Source: Paenibacillus kobensis NBRC 15729 (lineage in GTDB: Bacteria > Bacillota > Bacilli > Paenibacillales > Paenibacillaceae). From it: DNA of 64,000 nucleotides. Both the position numbers and the translations under genes were made by a program. Shown here in pieces: positions 32,999 through 42,356 of the stretch. The first letter of the stretch is position 1. Every line of letters begins with the position of its first letter. The stretch spans positions 1 to 64,000 of the forward strand of contig NZ_BILZ01000024.1 of assembly GCF_004000825.1 (NCBI RefSeq). The letters run 5' to 3'. Below the pieces are notes generated by a model. That model saw only the letters and a program-made list of their open reading frames with translations. It was not told where the DNA came from and searched no databases.

Positions 32999-33094
32999 TA
33001 CCAATTCTTATACAATTACTGCATTCGAATTCCTTTGTTTTCCTATTAAGATGATGGAAACCACTTCACATTAGGAACAGCGAGGGAATTACAT

Positions 33095-33688
33095 ATGAAC
33101 ATAGACTTATTCGAGCAGACGATTATTTTGAACAACGATGTTATTCGCTTGGAGCCGTTTCACGGCAAGTACAAAGACGAGTTATCCGCCATTATCCATG
33201 ACCGTGACATTACGAAATTTTCGGGCAATCACATCGATACGGAGGACGACTTGGTTGACTACATTGCCCGGACGCTAGACGTTCGGAAGCAGCGGACCGG
33301 ATATCCTTTTATTGTTATCGATCAAGCTTCGGGACGGGTTGCAGGCGTCACGCGGTTCGGCAGCATTCAAGCGCAGAGCCGAAGACTTGAGATCGGCTGG
33401 ACGTGGTACGGGCGAGACTATCGCGGAACGGGGATCAACAAGGCGTGCAAACATGCGCTGCTGTCCTATGCGTTCCGGGAACTTGGCTGTAATCGGGTGC
33501 AATTCAGCGTTGACGTGGATAACGCTCGTTCCCGGCGGGCGGTAGAGAAGCTTGGCGCCAAGCAGGAAGGCATCTTCAGAAGCAACTACATGAATGCGTC
33601 CGGCGAATGCCGGGACGACGTTTATTACAGCATCATTCGATCAGAATGGGACGAGCTTGAGAGAAAGGTGTTCTCTTCTCTTCTTTAA
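33095..33688 (+). CDS. RimJ/RimL-type GNAT acetyltransferase (197 aa)
   Basis: A GNAT protein of the RimJ/L group: VIRLEPFHGKYKDELSAI, GVTRFGSIQAQSRRLEIGWT, WYGRDYRGTGINKACKHALL with RGTGIN as the acetyl-CoA loop, and RSRRAVEKLGAKQEGIFRSN. The C-terminus (DDVYYSIIRSEWDEL) is typical of the YdaF-like branch. GCGAGGGAA is about 9 bases upstream of the ATG. Substrate unknown. Confidence 0.9.
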   Translation: MNIDLFEQTIILNNDVIRLEPFHGKYKDELSAIIHDRDITKFSGNHIDTEDDLVDYIARTLDVRKQRTGYPFIVIDQASGRVAGVTRFGSIQAQSRRLEIGWTWYGRDYRGTGINKACKHALLSYAFRELGCNRVQFSVDVDNARSRRAVEKLGAKQEGIFRSNYMNASGECRDDVYYSIIRSEWDELERKVFSSLL

Positions 33689-33797
33689 TGTAAGCGGATC
33701 ACAACGAAAGCAGGGCAGACAACTTCCGTCTAGGCATTCGCCGCATACATTAGTAAAGAAGCCCGCGCGCTTGCGGCAGCGGAAGGAGAGCAGCATC

Positions 33798-33887
33798 ATG
33801 AGCAGACGGACATTAATGATCATCTCGGTCGTGCTGTACGTATTGTTGGCATTCTTGCTTATTATTTTATACTTGTTCGATTTATGA
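33798..33887 (+). CDS. 29-aa single-transmembrane microprotein
   Basis: A short gene with GGAAGGAG about 11 bases before the ATG. The product is SRRTLMIISVVLYVLLAFL followed by LIILYLFDL. Its basic N-terminus and single hydrophobic helix predict an N-in membrane microprotein. Support is the strong ribosome site, a clear stop and a strong terminator that follows. Such sequences can occur by chance, so the call is moderate. Confidence 0.5.
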   Translation: MSRRTLMIISVVLYVLLAFLLIILYLFDL

Positions 33888-33931
33888 TAAGTTGAATATC
33901 TTTTGCTTTTATTGTTGTGCATCTTGATCAT

Positions 33932-33980
33932 GAGGTTGTTCAGAGTCATTACATGACTTTGGACAGCCTCTTTTTCGTTG
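33932..33980 (+). terminator. strong hairpin terminator before the spoVA genes
   Basis: An 18-bp stem (with several G-U pairs), GAGGTTGTTCAGAGTCAT and ATGACTTTGGACAGCCTC around TAC, is followed by TTTTTCGTTG. It can also terminate in the opposite direction only weakly. Confidence 0.85.
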
Positions 33981-34017
33981 TTCAATGTGTTCATATGGTG
34001 CCATTGGGAAGTTCAGT

Positions 34018-34045
34018 GGATAATCGGGCAGGCATTAACAAATAA
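34018..34045 (+). promoter_or_regulatory. weak candidate sigma-G-type promoter for spoVA genes
   Basis: GGATA (34018-34022) and CAAATAA (34039-34045) are separated by 16 bases. Expected sigma-G boxes are close to GHATR and CATWMTA at 17-18 bases, so this is an imperfect match. The spoVA operon is known to be expressed in the forespore under sigma-G. Confidence 0.25.
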
Positions 34046-34076
34046 TGAAACCGACTATGGCACAAGGGAGATGACT

Positions 34077-34574
34077 TTGTTGTCAACGAGCAGCGCGGGC
34101 GGACGCCCTTATAAGAAATGGAGCATGTCACCGAAGGAATACCAGACGTTTGCGAAGCAGCGGGAGCCGGCGCGTTCCGTCCTTAAGAATTGTCTCAAAG
34201 CATTCGTCGTTGGCGGAGCAATATGTGTATTAGGCGAGTTCATTCAACAGCTTTACGTCCATTTGGCGGGCATGAAAAGGGAAGCGGCCAGCAATCCGAC
34301 CGTGGCGACGCTTATTTTTATTTCGGTCGTTCTTACATGCTTAGGCGTCTATGACAAAATCGCCCAATGGGCGGGTGCAGGCACTGCCGTTCCAGTCACG
34401 GGGTTTGCCAATTCGATGGCATCGGCAGCGCTGGAGCACCGTGCGGAAGGGCTAGTGCTCGGCGTCGGCGCGAACATGTTCAAGCTAGCCGGATCTGTAA
34501 TTGTATACGGGACGGTTGCTGCCTTCTTCGTCGGCATCGGGCATTTAATCTTCGGTACCGGAGGTAACCATTAA
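34077..34574 (+). CDS. spoVAC: stage V sporulation protein AC (165 aa)
   Basis: A forespore inner-membrane protein for dipicolinate uptake in sporulation and release in germination. Four hydrophobic segments fit. KWSMSPKEYQTFAKQREPARS and CLKAFVVGGAICVLGEFIQQLY are typical, as is GAGTAVPVTGFANSMASAALEH. AAGGGAG ends at 34070, directly against an ATG at 34071, so translation more likely starts at TTG 34077 (6 bases) or TTG 34080. ACD-AE order follows. Confidence 0.92.
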   Translation: MLSTSSAGGRPYKKWSMSPKEYQTFAKQREPARSVLKNCLKAFVVGGAICVLGEFIQQLYVHLAGMKREAASNPTVATLIFISVVLTCLGVYDKIAQWAGAGTAVPVTGFANSMASAALEHRAEGLVLGVGANMFKLAGSVIVYGTVAAFFVGIGHLIFGTGGNH

Positions 34575-35588
34575 ATGCTGAAGGGCCAACAATCCTGGTG
34601 GTTCAACAATAAGCCGGTCATAATCGGGGCGGCAAGCGTCGTTGGTCCAGACGAAGGCGAAGGTCCGCTTGCCAAGGACTTCGATCTCGTCCATCCGGAG
34701 CTCGATATGCAGCAGAAGAGCTGGGAGAAAGCGGAGCGGCTGCTGCTCGAGCAAGCGACTGACTTCGCGGTCCGCCATGCCGGGCTGAAAAAAGACGACA
34801 TTCAGTTCTATATCGGCGGCGACCTGATGAATCAAATTATTAGCAACAGCTTCGCTGCCCGTTCCCTCGGCGCTCCGTACATTGGGACATTCGGCGCTTG
34901 CTCGACTTCGATGGAGACGCTTGCGCTCGCTGCCCAAATCGTCGATTCCGGCAATGCGCAGTACGCTATGGCAGGAACGTGCAGCCACAATTGCACGGCG
35001 GAGAAACAATTCCGTTACCCGACGGAGTATGGATCGCAGAAGCCTCCGACAGCGCAATATACAGTGACGGGGGCGGGAGCTGCTGTTGTGGCGCCGACAG
35101 GAGACGGGCCGGTCATTGAATGCGCGACGATCGGCAAAATTATGGATCTCGGCATTACGGACCCCTTCAATATGGGGGCTGCAATGGCGCCTGCCGCTGT
35201 CGATACAATCCAAGCGCATTTCAACGATACGGGCCGCCAGCCTTCCGATTACGATCTTATTGTGACGGGAGACCTGGCATCTGTCGGCCATCCGATTGCG
35301 AAGGAGCTGCTTCTTCGCAACGGCGTCCCGATGAACGATACGATTTTTAACGATTGCGGGCTTATGGTGTTTGACATTAGCAAGCAGAAGGTTCAAGCAG
35401 GCGGCAGCGGCTGCGGCTGCTCGGCTGTCGTGACGTATGGCCATCTGCTGAAGAAGTTATCGGGCCGAGAACTGAAGCGCATATTGGTTGTTGCAACCGG
35501 TGCGCTGCTGTCGCCCCTATCCTTCCAGCAGGGCGAATCGATACCGTGCATTGCGCATGCCGTGGCGATCGCGGGCAAGGGGGTGTAG
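34575..35588 (+). CDS. spoVAD: stage V sporulation protein AD (337 aa)
   Basis: The dipicolinate-binding thiolase-fold member of the SpoVA channel, located on the outer side of the spore inner membrane. [56 protein letters not shown] and [11 protein letters not shown] are diagnostic. GGAGGT lies 10 bases upstream, inside the spoVAC end. Length and order are normal. It is not expected to be a thiolase enzyme. Confidence 0.96.
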   Translation: MLKGQQSWWFNNKPVIIGAASVVGPDEGEGPLAKDFDLVHPELDMQQKSWEKAERLLLEQATDFAVRHAGLKKDDIQFYIGGDLMNQIISNSFAARSLGAPYIGTFGACSTSMETLALAAQIVDSGNAQYAMAGTCSHNCTAEKQFRYPTEYGSQKPPTAQYTVTGAGAAVVAPTGDGPVIECATIGKIMDLGITDPFNMGAAMAPAAVDTIQAHFNDTGRQPSDYDLIVTGDLASVGHPIAKELLLRNGVPMNDTIFNDCGLMVFDISKQKVQAGGSGCGCSAVVTYGHLLKKLSGRELKRILVVATGALLSPLSFQQGESIPCIAHAVAIAGKGV

Positions 35589-35593
35589 GCGGC

Positions 35594-35944
35594 ATGCAGT
35601 TTTTGTGGGCGTTTCTTATTGGCGGAGCGATTTGCGTCGTCGGCCAGCTTATGTTCGACGTGCTGAAGTTGACTCCTGCGCATACGATGGCTTCGCTTGT
35701 CGTTATTGGGGCTGTGCTGGACGGTGTCGGTCTATACGATCCGCTAGTCGACTTTGCCGGCGCCGGTGCGACCGTTCCGATTACGAGCTTCGGCAATGCG
35801 CTTGTCCATGGCGCGCTGACGTCGCTGCGAGAGGATGGTTGGGTAGGCGTTATTACCGGCATATTTAAACTGACTAGCGCGGGCATCTCGGCGGCGATTA
35901 TTTTCTCGTTTCTCGCATCCGTCGTTGTCCGTCCAAAAGGTTAA
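35594..35944 (+). CDS. spoVAE: stage V sporulation protein AE, short form (116 aa)
   Basis: The third gene of the SpoVAC-AD-AE minimal set. [22 protein letters not shown] and [22 protein letters not shown] are typical, as is [22 protein letters not shown]. Four hydrophobic segments fit. It is related to SpoVAC ([14 protein letters not shown] against GAGTAVPVTGFANS). spoVAA, AB and AF are absent here, as in many Paenibacillaceae. A strong terminator follows. Confidence 0.93.
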   Translation: MQFLWAFLIGGAICVVGQLMFDVLKLTPAHTMASLVVIGAVLDGVGLYDPLVDFAGAGATVPITSFGNALVHGALTSLREDGWVGVITGIFKLTSAGISAAIIFSFLASVVVRPKG

Positions 35945-35977
35945 GTACAACACATCATTTATATGAGTCAGGCATGT

Positions 35978-36016
35978 AATTGGAGGATTCCGCTGTGGAA
36001 TCCTCCAATTTTTTTT
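35978..36016 (+). terminator. strong terminator after spoVAE
   Basis: AATTGGAGGATTCC and GGAATCCTCCAATT form a perfect 14-bp stem around GCTGT, followed by eight T in all. It would also work poorly in reverse. Confidence 0.95.
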
Positions 36017-36116
36017 GGTTGGCGCGGTCATGTACGCGTTACCGTATATTTAGTAAAATGGAAGAAGATTGTCGTCATGCAAGCTAGATACTCGTAGATC
36101 CGGGAGGGACGTATCA

Positions 36117-37073
36117 ATGGAAATGCGTCAGACAGACCTGCAAGTGTGCTCCGCCATTCGAACTAATTTAGAGAGCTGTATCCTGGGTAAGCAAGAGGAA
36201 ATCGACCGTTTGTTAACAGCTGTGCTGGCTGGTGGCCATGTGCTGCTTGAAGACGTTCCCGGAACGGGCAAAACGCAGCTGGTGAAAGCGCTCGCGAAGT
36301 CGATAGGCGGCCAATTCCGCCGCATCCAATGCAATCCGGATTTACTTCCTACCGATATTACAGGCGTTTCGATCTATCATCCGAAGCAAGAAGCTTTCAT
36401 ATTCCGCGCAGGCCCGATCATGTGCCATCTGCTGCTTGCCGACGAGATTAACCGCGCAACGACGAAGACGCAATCGGCACTGCTCGAAGCGATGGAAGAA
36501 GGACATGTGACAGTCGATGGCGAGACCTATGAGCTGCCACGTCCATTTCTGCTCATTGCGACGCAGAACCCGATTGAATTCGAAGGAACTTACGTATTGC
36601 CGGAAGCGCAGTTGGACCGGTTCATGATGAAGCTGTCGCTCGGCTATCCTTCCGAGGCCGATGAGCAGCGGATGGTCAGCGCTGCGGACGGCGGACATCC
36701 GTCCGACCGGATCGAACAGGTTGCTTCAATAGACGATCTCGTCCGTCTGCAGCAGCTCGTCTCGGAAGTGCACGTGGATAACGGCGTGGCTGAATATGCG
36801 GTACAGATCGTTCGCGCTACGCGTACGCACCGCGCCGCCTTCCTTGGCGCAAGCCCGCGCGCAGCCGTATCGCTGATGCGTGCCGCCAGAGCGTCTGCCC
36901 TGCTGCGTGAACGTTCGTTCGTTACTCCGGACGACGTGAAGCGGATGGCGGCGGCCGTGCTGCCGCACCGGATTATTTTGCAAGCGGAAGCGCGCATGAA
37001 TGGCTTGAAACCGGACGATATCGTGCAGGCCGCTATTCAGCAGACGAAGGTTCCGGTCCGTCTGGAGCGTTAA
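36117..37073 (+). CDS. MoxR-family AAA+ ATPase (318 aa)
   Basis: A MoxR/RavA AAA+ ATPase that helps mature or insert cofactors into partner proteins. Walker A is EDVPGTGKTQLVKAL (about residues 45-59), Walker B LLLADEINRAT, then a sensor 1 TQNPIEFEGTY. GGGAGGG lies 8 bases upstream. It is the first gene of the MoxR, DUF58, transglutaminase operon that is widespread in bacteria. The target of the set is not established. Confidence 0.92.
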   Translation: MEMRQTDLQVCSAIRTNLESCILGKQEEIDRLLTAVLAGGHVLLEDVPGTGKTQLVKALAKSIGGQFRRIQCNPDLLPTDITGVSIYHPKQEAFIFRAGPIMCHLLLADEINRATTKTQSALLEAMEEGHVTVDGETYELPRPFLLIATQNPIEFEGTYVLPEAQLDRFMMKLSLGYPSEADEQRMVSAADGGHPSDRIEQVASIDDLVRLQQLVSEVHVDNGVAEYAVQIVRATRTHRAAFLGASPRAAVSLMRAARASALLRERSFVTPDDVKRMAAAVLPHRIILQAEARMNGLKPDDIVQAAIQQTKVPVRLER

Positions 37074-37075
37074 CG

Positions 37076-38326
37076 ATGAGCAGGGGCAACCGCTCGTTCA
37101 TCCGTTGGCGTAAGTATACCGCCTTGGCGATGTATGCTGGAAGTCTGTTGTACTTGCTGTTCCAGGGCGGCAAGCTGTCTGGTATGATGTTCGTCATTTT
37201 TAATGTCCTTATCGTTTATTTATGGTTGGGTCAATGGTCCGGCATTCGCAAAGTGCAAGGGGAACGTACCGTCGCGCAGGCTGGCGGAGGGGATGGCCAA
37301 TTGTTCAATGGATCGAGCGTTGAAGTTTCGATTCATGTCCGCATCCCCGGATTGTATCCGCTTCCTTACGTTCTTGTACGGGACCGGCTGTTCCGTCATG
37401 ACGGGCAGTCCATTCCGTTCGAGACGTCGTTCGTTCCGAACTGGAAACGGTCAGGCGAAGTCCGCTATTCGACGCCTCCGCTGAAACGAGGCATATACCG
37501 GTTCGCACCTACGGAATGTTCGACGAAGGACGTCTTTGGCTTATTCGAGCATAGCGGCGCGTTCGAATCCGGAGACCCGTTCAGCGTTACGCCTCAGACG
37601 GTGCCGCTGCGCGGCTGGCAGCAAATTCGCCGAGGCTTGCGCGGACCGCACTCCCATGCATCCGCACCGCGCGCAGCGAAAGAAACGACGCAAATTAACG
37701 GGGTTAGAGAATATTTGCATGGCGATAAGCTGTCCCGCATTCACTGGAATGCAACGGCGAAGACGGGCGAATGGAAGTCGAAAGCGTTCGAACGCGAATC
37801 GCTTCCGCGCACGATTGTTGTGCTCGACCGGCATCTTGAAGCGTACGGCATCCGCCAGGAACGGTTCGAGCTCGCTGTATCGGTTGCTGCATCGTTAATC
37901 GAGCTTGGCATGCGGCATGAGACCGCAATGGGACTTGTCTCCCCAGGCGAGAAGTCGATGGTCGTGCTTCCGCGGACCGGAGCGGAGCAGCGGGTTACGA
38001 TTACGAGTCATCTGACCGTAGTGGAGCCGGACGCGGTATCGCCTCTGTTCGTCTCACTGCAGCGGCTGGAGACTGTGTGGGAGCCGGGAACGTTGGTTAT
38101 CATCGTGTCCGGTGCTCAAGGCGACGATATGCTCCGCGCTCTTAGTTGGCTCTCGCGCAAAGGCGTAACGGTATCGTACATCGGTGTCGATGAAGGCGAT
38201 GCCCGTCACGGACGAGCCATTAAACCGGCATGGCTGCACGCGCTTCGGGCGAAAGGCTGGACAGCCCACAGTGTCCGGCAACTGCAAGAACTGCCAAGCG
38301 TACTGGAAGGAGGCGGCGTCTCATGA
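37076..38326 (+). CDS. DUF58 domain protein (416 aa)
   Basis: The second operon member. Two N-terminal hydrophobic segments lie around residues 12-50. DUF58 is seen around REYLHGDKLSRIHWNATAKT and GEWKSKAFERE, with a vWA-like region (IVVLDRHLE...). The start is 2 bases after the MoxR stop. DUF58 proteins pair with MoxR ATPases, probably as the membrane target or substrate. Enzymatic function unknown. Confidence 0.9.
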   Translation: MSRGNRSFIRWRKYTALAMYAGSLLYLLFQGGKLSGMMFVIFNVLIVYLWLGQWSGIRKVQGERTVAQAGGGDGQLFNGSSVEVSIHVRIPGLYPLPYVLVRDRLFRHDGQSIPFETSFVPNWKRSGEVRYSTPPLKRGIYRFAPTECSTKDVFGLFEHSGAFESGDPFSVTPQTVPLRGWQQIRRGLRGPHSHASAPRAAKETTQINGVREYLHGDKLSRIHWNATAKTGEWKSKAFERESLPRTIVVLDRHLEAYGIRQERFELAVSVAASLIELGMRHETAMGLVSPGEKSMVVLPRTGAEQRVTITSHLTVVEPDAVSPLFVSLQRLETVWEPGTLVIIVSGAQGDDMLRALSWLSRKGVTVSYIGVDEGDARHGRAIKPAWLHALRAKGWTAHSVRQLQELPSVLEGGGVS

Positions 38327-40581
38327 GTATAGCGGCCGCGGCGCTCGGCAGCAGATTACGGGCGAACCTGCATGAGCATTGGTACCGGCGGATCGCATCA
38401 TTGTTGACCGCGATTATCGTCTGGCAGCTTGCGCAAGTTTTTCAAGGCTACTGGTGGGAAGAAACCTATGATTGTACCAGCTGGCTGCTTGTATCCGTCG
38501 TTGCTGTTGATTGGTTAGTGTCATGGAAGACGGTATACCGACTTCTCATACAGGGTTTTATGGTTCTTGTTGTAACCGCCGCTACAGCCGGATACCACTA
38601 TGTGGAACTGGATGGAAATTCACTGTCGGCGTTCGGATCGTGGCTGTCGGACAATGTTGGGCAATTAAACCCTTACATCGGAATTTCCGCTCTTGTTTGG
38701 GGTGTTACCGCGTTCTACGCGATTTGGACGACGAAGCGCAACCGAATTTTGACATTCGTGTTCATCAGTCTGCTTATTCTCATGATTTGCGATTCTTTTA
38801 CGCCAATCTTTCTGTGGGACGAAGCGGCATGGGTTATATTATCCGGACTGGCTTGGCTTGTCGCCGATCATTTCCACCGCTTTCAGCGCGAGCATCCGAA
38901 CAGCTGGTCGGAGCTGCTAGAATACCCGCTTAGTTTCTTCTTGCCCATGCTAGCCATCTTGACGGGCATAATGGTACTGGGCGTCATTACGCCTAGCATT
39001 GCACCGCTGGTCAAAGACCCTTATACGATCTGGGTGGAGTCGCGCGGAGGTACGGTAAGCGGTTCGTTCACCGATGCCAAGTCGACGTCTACGGCAAGCG
39101 GAACGTCTTCTTCGGATACAAGCTCCGGTTATAGCCGCAACGATTCGGAGCTGGGAGGCGGGTTCAAGTTCGATTATTCGCCCGTCATGTACGTCAGCAC
39201 GTCGCATCGCAGCTATTGGCGCGGCGAGACGAGATCGCTCTACTCCGGAGACGGCTGGCTGCAGACGAAGGAGGGGGGCTTTCCTTCCGAGTTGGACGGC
39301 TTCCTGCCGAAACAGCAGCTTCCGATCAAAGAAGACCGCAGCCGTGCGAAGACGGTTCAAGTGGAGCAAGCGGTTACGATGATTCGCGAGGAGGTATACC
39401 CTGTTCTGTTCGCGGCATCCCCAATCCGGCAAATCAATTGGGTTAACGATGAGCTGAACACAATGCTGCCTAGCGAGCTGAGCTGGGATCCGGACGACTG
39501 GACGCTTCACTGGCGCGGGGCGTCGTACCCGAAGACGTATTCGGTTGTGTCGGAACTGCCGACTTTGAATGAACCTGCACTTAAGCAAGCAACGGCCGGT
39601 TGGAACGAGTCGAATCCGCTGAGCGGCGAGCATAGCGAATACTACGAGCTGCCGGATTCGGTAACACCGCGCGTGAAGCAGATCGCTTCTGAGATCGTAG
39701 CCGGAGCGCCGGACGATTATGAGAAAGCGAAGCGGATCGAGACGTTCCTGAAAGAGAGATATCCGTACACGAATGAACCGGACATTTCGAAACGGCAGAG
39801 CGCCGATTTTGTAGATTCGTTCCTATTCGAGGTCAAGGAAGGCTATTGCGATTATTTCTCGACAGCGATGGCGGTACTAGGCCGTTCAGCCGGGCTGCCG
39901 GTCCGCTGGGTGAAGGGATATGCGCCAGGCACGCTGCCGGAAGATATGGAACGGATGATTCGAGAAGGCGGCTTCAATCCGGCACTTGTGAATCCGACGG
40001 GCGAGGGCACTTATACGGTACGCAACGCGGATGCGCATTCGTGGGTTGAAATCTACTTCGACGGTTTCGGCTGGATTCCGTTCGAGCCGACGCCAGGGTT
40101 CACGTTCCCATATACGGTTGAAGAAGCGACAGATGTAACGGTTCCGGCAATCGATATACTCGGCGATGAAGAGACGGCAGTCGAGGAAGAAGGCGGATCG
40201 TTCAACCCGGCATCCCGCATCGTCCTCTGGTCTTCAATCGGATTGCTGGTCTTGTTGTCAGCCGTTATCGTTATTCGCAGAAGAAACGTATCCGACGCTT
40301 GGACCCGCATTCGTCACCGGGCAGTCAATCCGAACGAGAGGATTGTTGCCGAGACGAACCGGCTGATCCGGCATGCACGCCGCAAAGGTCTGCGGCGCGA
40401 GGAGTGGGAGACGGTTCGTGAAGCGTCGGAGAGATGGTCGGCGGAGCGCAAATATTTGCGCCAAGACTTGAAGGAGGTTGCGGACAGGTTCGAACGGGCC
40501 AAATACGGCAGTACCCCAACGGGTACGGCTGATGTTGACCAATTCGTATCGCTCGTCCGATCCATCCGGGATCGGTTGTAA
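38323..40581 (+). CDS. transglutaminase-like membrane protein (752 aa)
   Basis: Third operon member, a membrane protein with about six N-terminal helices, a large exported domain and one C-terminal helix (IVLWSSIGLLVLLSAVIVI). The transglutaminase triad is C509 in VKEGYCDYFSTAM, H572 in NADAHSWVEIY and D580 in YFDGFGWI. A cytoplasmic tail follows the last helix. ATGA overlap with the DUF58 gene. The domain is extracellular, so it may cross-link or cleave surface proteins or peptidoglycan peptides; that is inference. A terminator follows. Confidence 0.92.
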   Translation: MSIAAAALGSRLRANLHEHWYRRIASLLTAIIVWQLAQVFQGYWWEETYDCTSWLLVSVVAVDWLVSWKTVYRLLIQGFMVLVVTAATAGYHYVELDGNSLSAFGSWLSDNVGQLNPYIGISALVWGVTAFYAIWTTKRNRILTFVFISLLILMICDSFTPIFLWDEAAWVILSGLAWLVADHFHRFQREHPNSWSELLEYPLSFFLPMLAILTGIMVLGVITPSIAPLVKDPYTIWVESRGGTVSGSFTDAKSTSTASGTSSSDTSSGYSRNDSELGGGFKFDYSPVMYVSTSHRSYWRGETRSLYSGDGWLQTKEGGFPSELDGFLPKQQLPIKEDRSRAKTVQVEQAVTMIREEVYPVLFAASPIRQINWVNDELNTMLPSELSWDPDDWTLHWRGASYPKTYSVVSELPTLNEPALKQATAGWNESNPLSGEHSEYYELPDSVTPRVKQIASEIVAGAPDDYEKAKRIETFLKERYPYTNEPDISKRQSADFVDSFLFEVKEGYCDYFSTAMAVLGRSAGLPVRWVKGYAPGTLPEDMERMIREGGFNPALVNPTGEGTYTVRNADAHSWVEIYFDGFGWIPFEPTPGFTFPYTVEEATDVTVPAIDILGDEETAVEEEGGSFNPASRIVLWSSIGLLVLLSAVIVIRRRNVSDAWTRIRHRAVNPNERIVAETNRLIRHARRKGLRREEWETVREASERWSAERKYLRQDLKEVADRFERAKYGSTPTGTADVDQFVSLVRSIRDRL

Positions 40582-40593
40582 CGGCTATTTCGC

Positions 40594-40637
40594 AATACCG
40601 CATGGCGGCCGGGCGGCGCGCGTGCGGTATTTTTTTG
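40594..40637 (+). terminator. terminator after the MoxR-DUF58-transglutaminase operon
   Basis: AATACCGCA and TGCGGTATT pair around a GC-rich inner region, followed by seven T. Confidence 0.85.
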
Positions 40638-40702
40638 CAACATTTTCGGCTATTATGGTATAGTTTCGTTGTATAGCAGGTCATGTCAGGGGAGTCGAAA
40701 CT

Positions 40703-41227
40703 ATGTTTGAACGGCTGTTGCCGAATTTGCGCCTTAATTCTGTATACGATCTTGATATCGAAGCGCTTGCCCGCCGCGGCATCAAAGGGATTATTACCGA
40801 TCTCGATAATACGCTCGTCGGTGCGAAGGAGCCAAGCGCTACGCCGAGGCTGATCAAGTGGTTGGACAAGCTTCGCGAGCACGGCTTCAAGGTCGTCATC
40901 GTTTCCAATAATAATGAAACGCGCGTCTCGCGGTTCGCAGAGCCGCTAGGCATTACATTCGTGCACGCCGCACGCAAGCCGGCTAACCGCGCTTTCAAGA
41001 AAGCGCTCCAGATGCTCGATCTCGCAGAAGATCAGGTAGCCGTACTAGGCGATCAGATGATGACGGACGTGCTTGGCGGCAATCGGCTTGGCATGTATAC
41101 AGTTCTCGTGCTCCCGATTTCGCCGAAGGACGAGGGGATCGGGACCCGAATCAATCGGATCATGGAGAGAATCGCGCTCAGAAGCCTGCGCAAAAAGGGT
41201 TTATGGTATGAGGAGGAAACAAATTGA
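40703..41227 (+). CDS. yqeG: YqeG HAD-type phosphatase (174 aa)
   Basis: HAD IIIA-type phosphatase, first gene of the conserved yqeG-yqeH operon. Motif I is ITDLDNTLVGAKE, then VVIVSNNNETR, and KKALQMLDLAEDQVAVLGDQMMTDV with the final acidic motif. The neighbours support a link with ribosome assembly or metabolism. AGGGGAG lies about 10 bases upstream. Substrate unknown. Confidence 0.95.
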   Translation: MFERLLPNLRLNSVYDLDIEALARRGIKGIITDLDNTLVGAKEPSATPRLIKWLDKLREHGFKVVIVSNNNETRVSRFAEPLGITFVHAARKPANRAFKKALQMLDLAEDQVAVLGDQMMTDVLGGNRLGMYTVLVLPISPKDEGIGTRINRIMERIALRSLRKKGLWYEEETN

Positions 41228-42342
41228 CAGTAACCGAACAATCAGGTTCATGCGCCGGTTGCGGCGTCAAGCTGCAGTCATCGGATAAGGAGAAGTCGGG
41301 CTACATTCCAGTTTCTGCGGCCGAGCGGACACCGGCAATATGCCAGCGCTGCTTCCGGATCAAGAATTATAATGAAGCATCGTCCATTACGATCGATCAG
41401 GACGATTTTCTTCGTCTGCTAGGCGGGATTGCGAATACGGACAGTCTCGTCGTTCATATCGTCGATCTGTTCGACTTCGAAGGCAGCGTTATTTCCGGCT
41501 TACAGCGTTTTGTCGGTAACAACCCGGTACTGCTCGTCGTGAACAAAATCGATCTGCTGCCAAGAGCGGTCAATCATAACCGGATTCTGAACTGGGTGCA
41601 GCAGCAGGCGAAGGAGGCGGGCCTGAAGACCGTCGAGGTCGTCTTGTGCAGCGCTAAGCGCAATATCGGGTTCGACCGCGTGGTCGATGCGATCGAATAT
41701 TATAGACGCGGGCGCAACGTATATGTCGTCGGCGCGACGAACGTCGGCAAGTCGACGCTGATCAACCGGATCATTCACGACTACAGTGATCTTGATGCGG
41801 AACTGACGACGTCCCGCTATCCGGGCACGACGCTCGACGCGGTTCATATTCCGCTCGACGACGGCAAGTCGATCATCGATACGCCTGGCATCGTCTACAG
41901 CCACCGGATGACGGAGATCGTGCCTCGCAGCGTTCTGCAGGCGATCTTGCCGGACAAGCCGATCAAGCCTCTTGTCTATCAGCTCAATGAGCAACAGACG
42001 ATGTACGTCGGCGCGCTTGCCCGGTTCGATTTCGTGTCGGGTGAACGCCAATCGTTTACGCTGTACATTTCGAACGGACTTGAAGTACACCGGACGAAGC
42101 TGGAACGTGCGGACGAGCTGTGGGCGGATCACAAGGGCGTCCTGCTGTCGCCGCCGACAGCGGAAGAGCTGGCGGACATGCCGGCTTGGACGCGCCATTC
42201 GCTTCGTATTCCGCGCGGCGGTGAATATGACGTATTCGTCTCCGGTCTTGGCTGGATGCGTGTGAATGGCATGACCGGCGCTCTCGTTGACGTTTATTTG
42301 CCGAAAGGCATTAAGGTGCACGTTCGCCGTGCGCTGATCTAA
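41224..42342 (+). CDS. yqeH: ribosome biogenesis GTPase YqeH (372 aa)
   Basis: A circularly permuted GTPase required for 30S subunit assembly. N-terminal zinc finger CAGCGVKL...CQRC, then G4 NKIDLLPR before G1 GATNVGKSTLIN, and G3 DTPG. TTG start at 41224 has GAGGAGG 8 bases upstream and overlaps yqeG's stop. The RNA-binding C-terminal domain is normal in length. Confidence 0.95.
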   Translation: MTVTEQSGSCAGCGVKLQSSDKEKSGYIPVSAAERTPAICQRCFRIKNYNEASSITIDQDDFLRLLGGIANTDSLVVHIVDLFDFEGSVISGLQRFVGNNPVLLVVNKIDLLPRAVNHNRILNWVQQQAKEAGLKTVEVVLCSAKRNIGFDRVVDAIEYYRRGRNVYVVGATNVGKSTLINRIIHDYSDLDAELTTSRYPGTTLDAVHIPLDDGKSIIDTPGIVYSHRMTEIVPRSVLQAILPDKPIKPLVYQLNEQQTMYVGALARFDFVSGERQSFTLYISNGLEVHRTKLERADELWADHKGVLLSPPTAEELADMPAWTRHSLRIPRGGEYDVFVSGLGWMRVNGMTGALVDVYLPKGIKVHVRRALI

Positions 42343-42356
42343 GGGAGATGAGCACG

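Noticed and set aside
34545-35444. Open frame of about 299 codons on the minus strand over spoVAD
   Set aside because: Composition is Arg/His/Ser-rich with no motif, and spoVAD explains the region.
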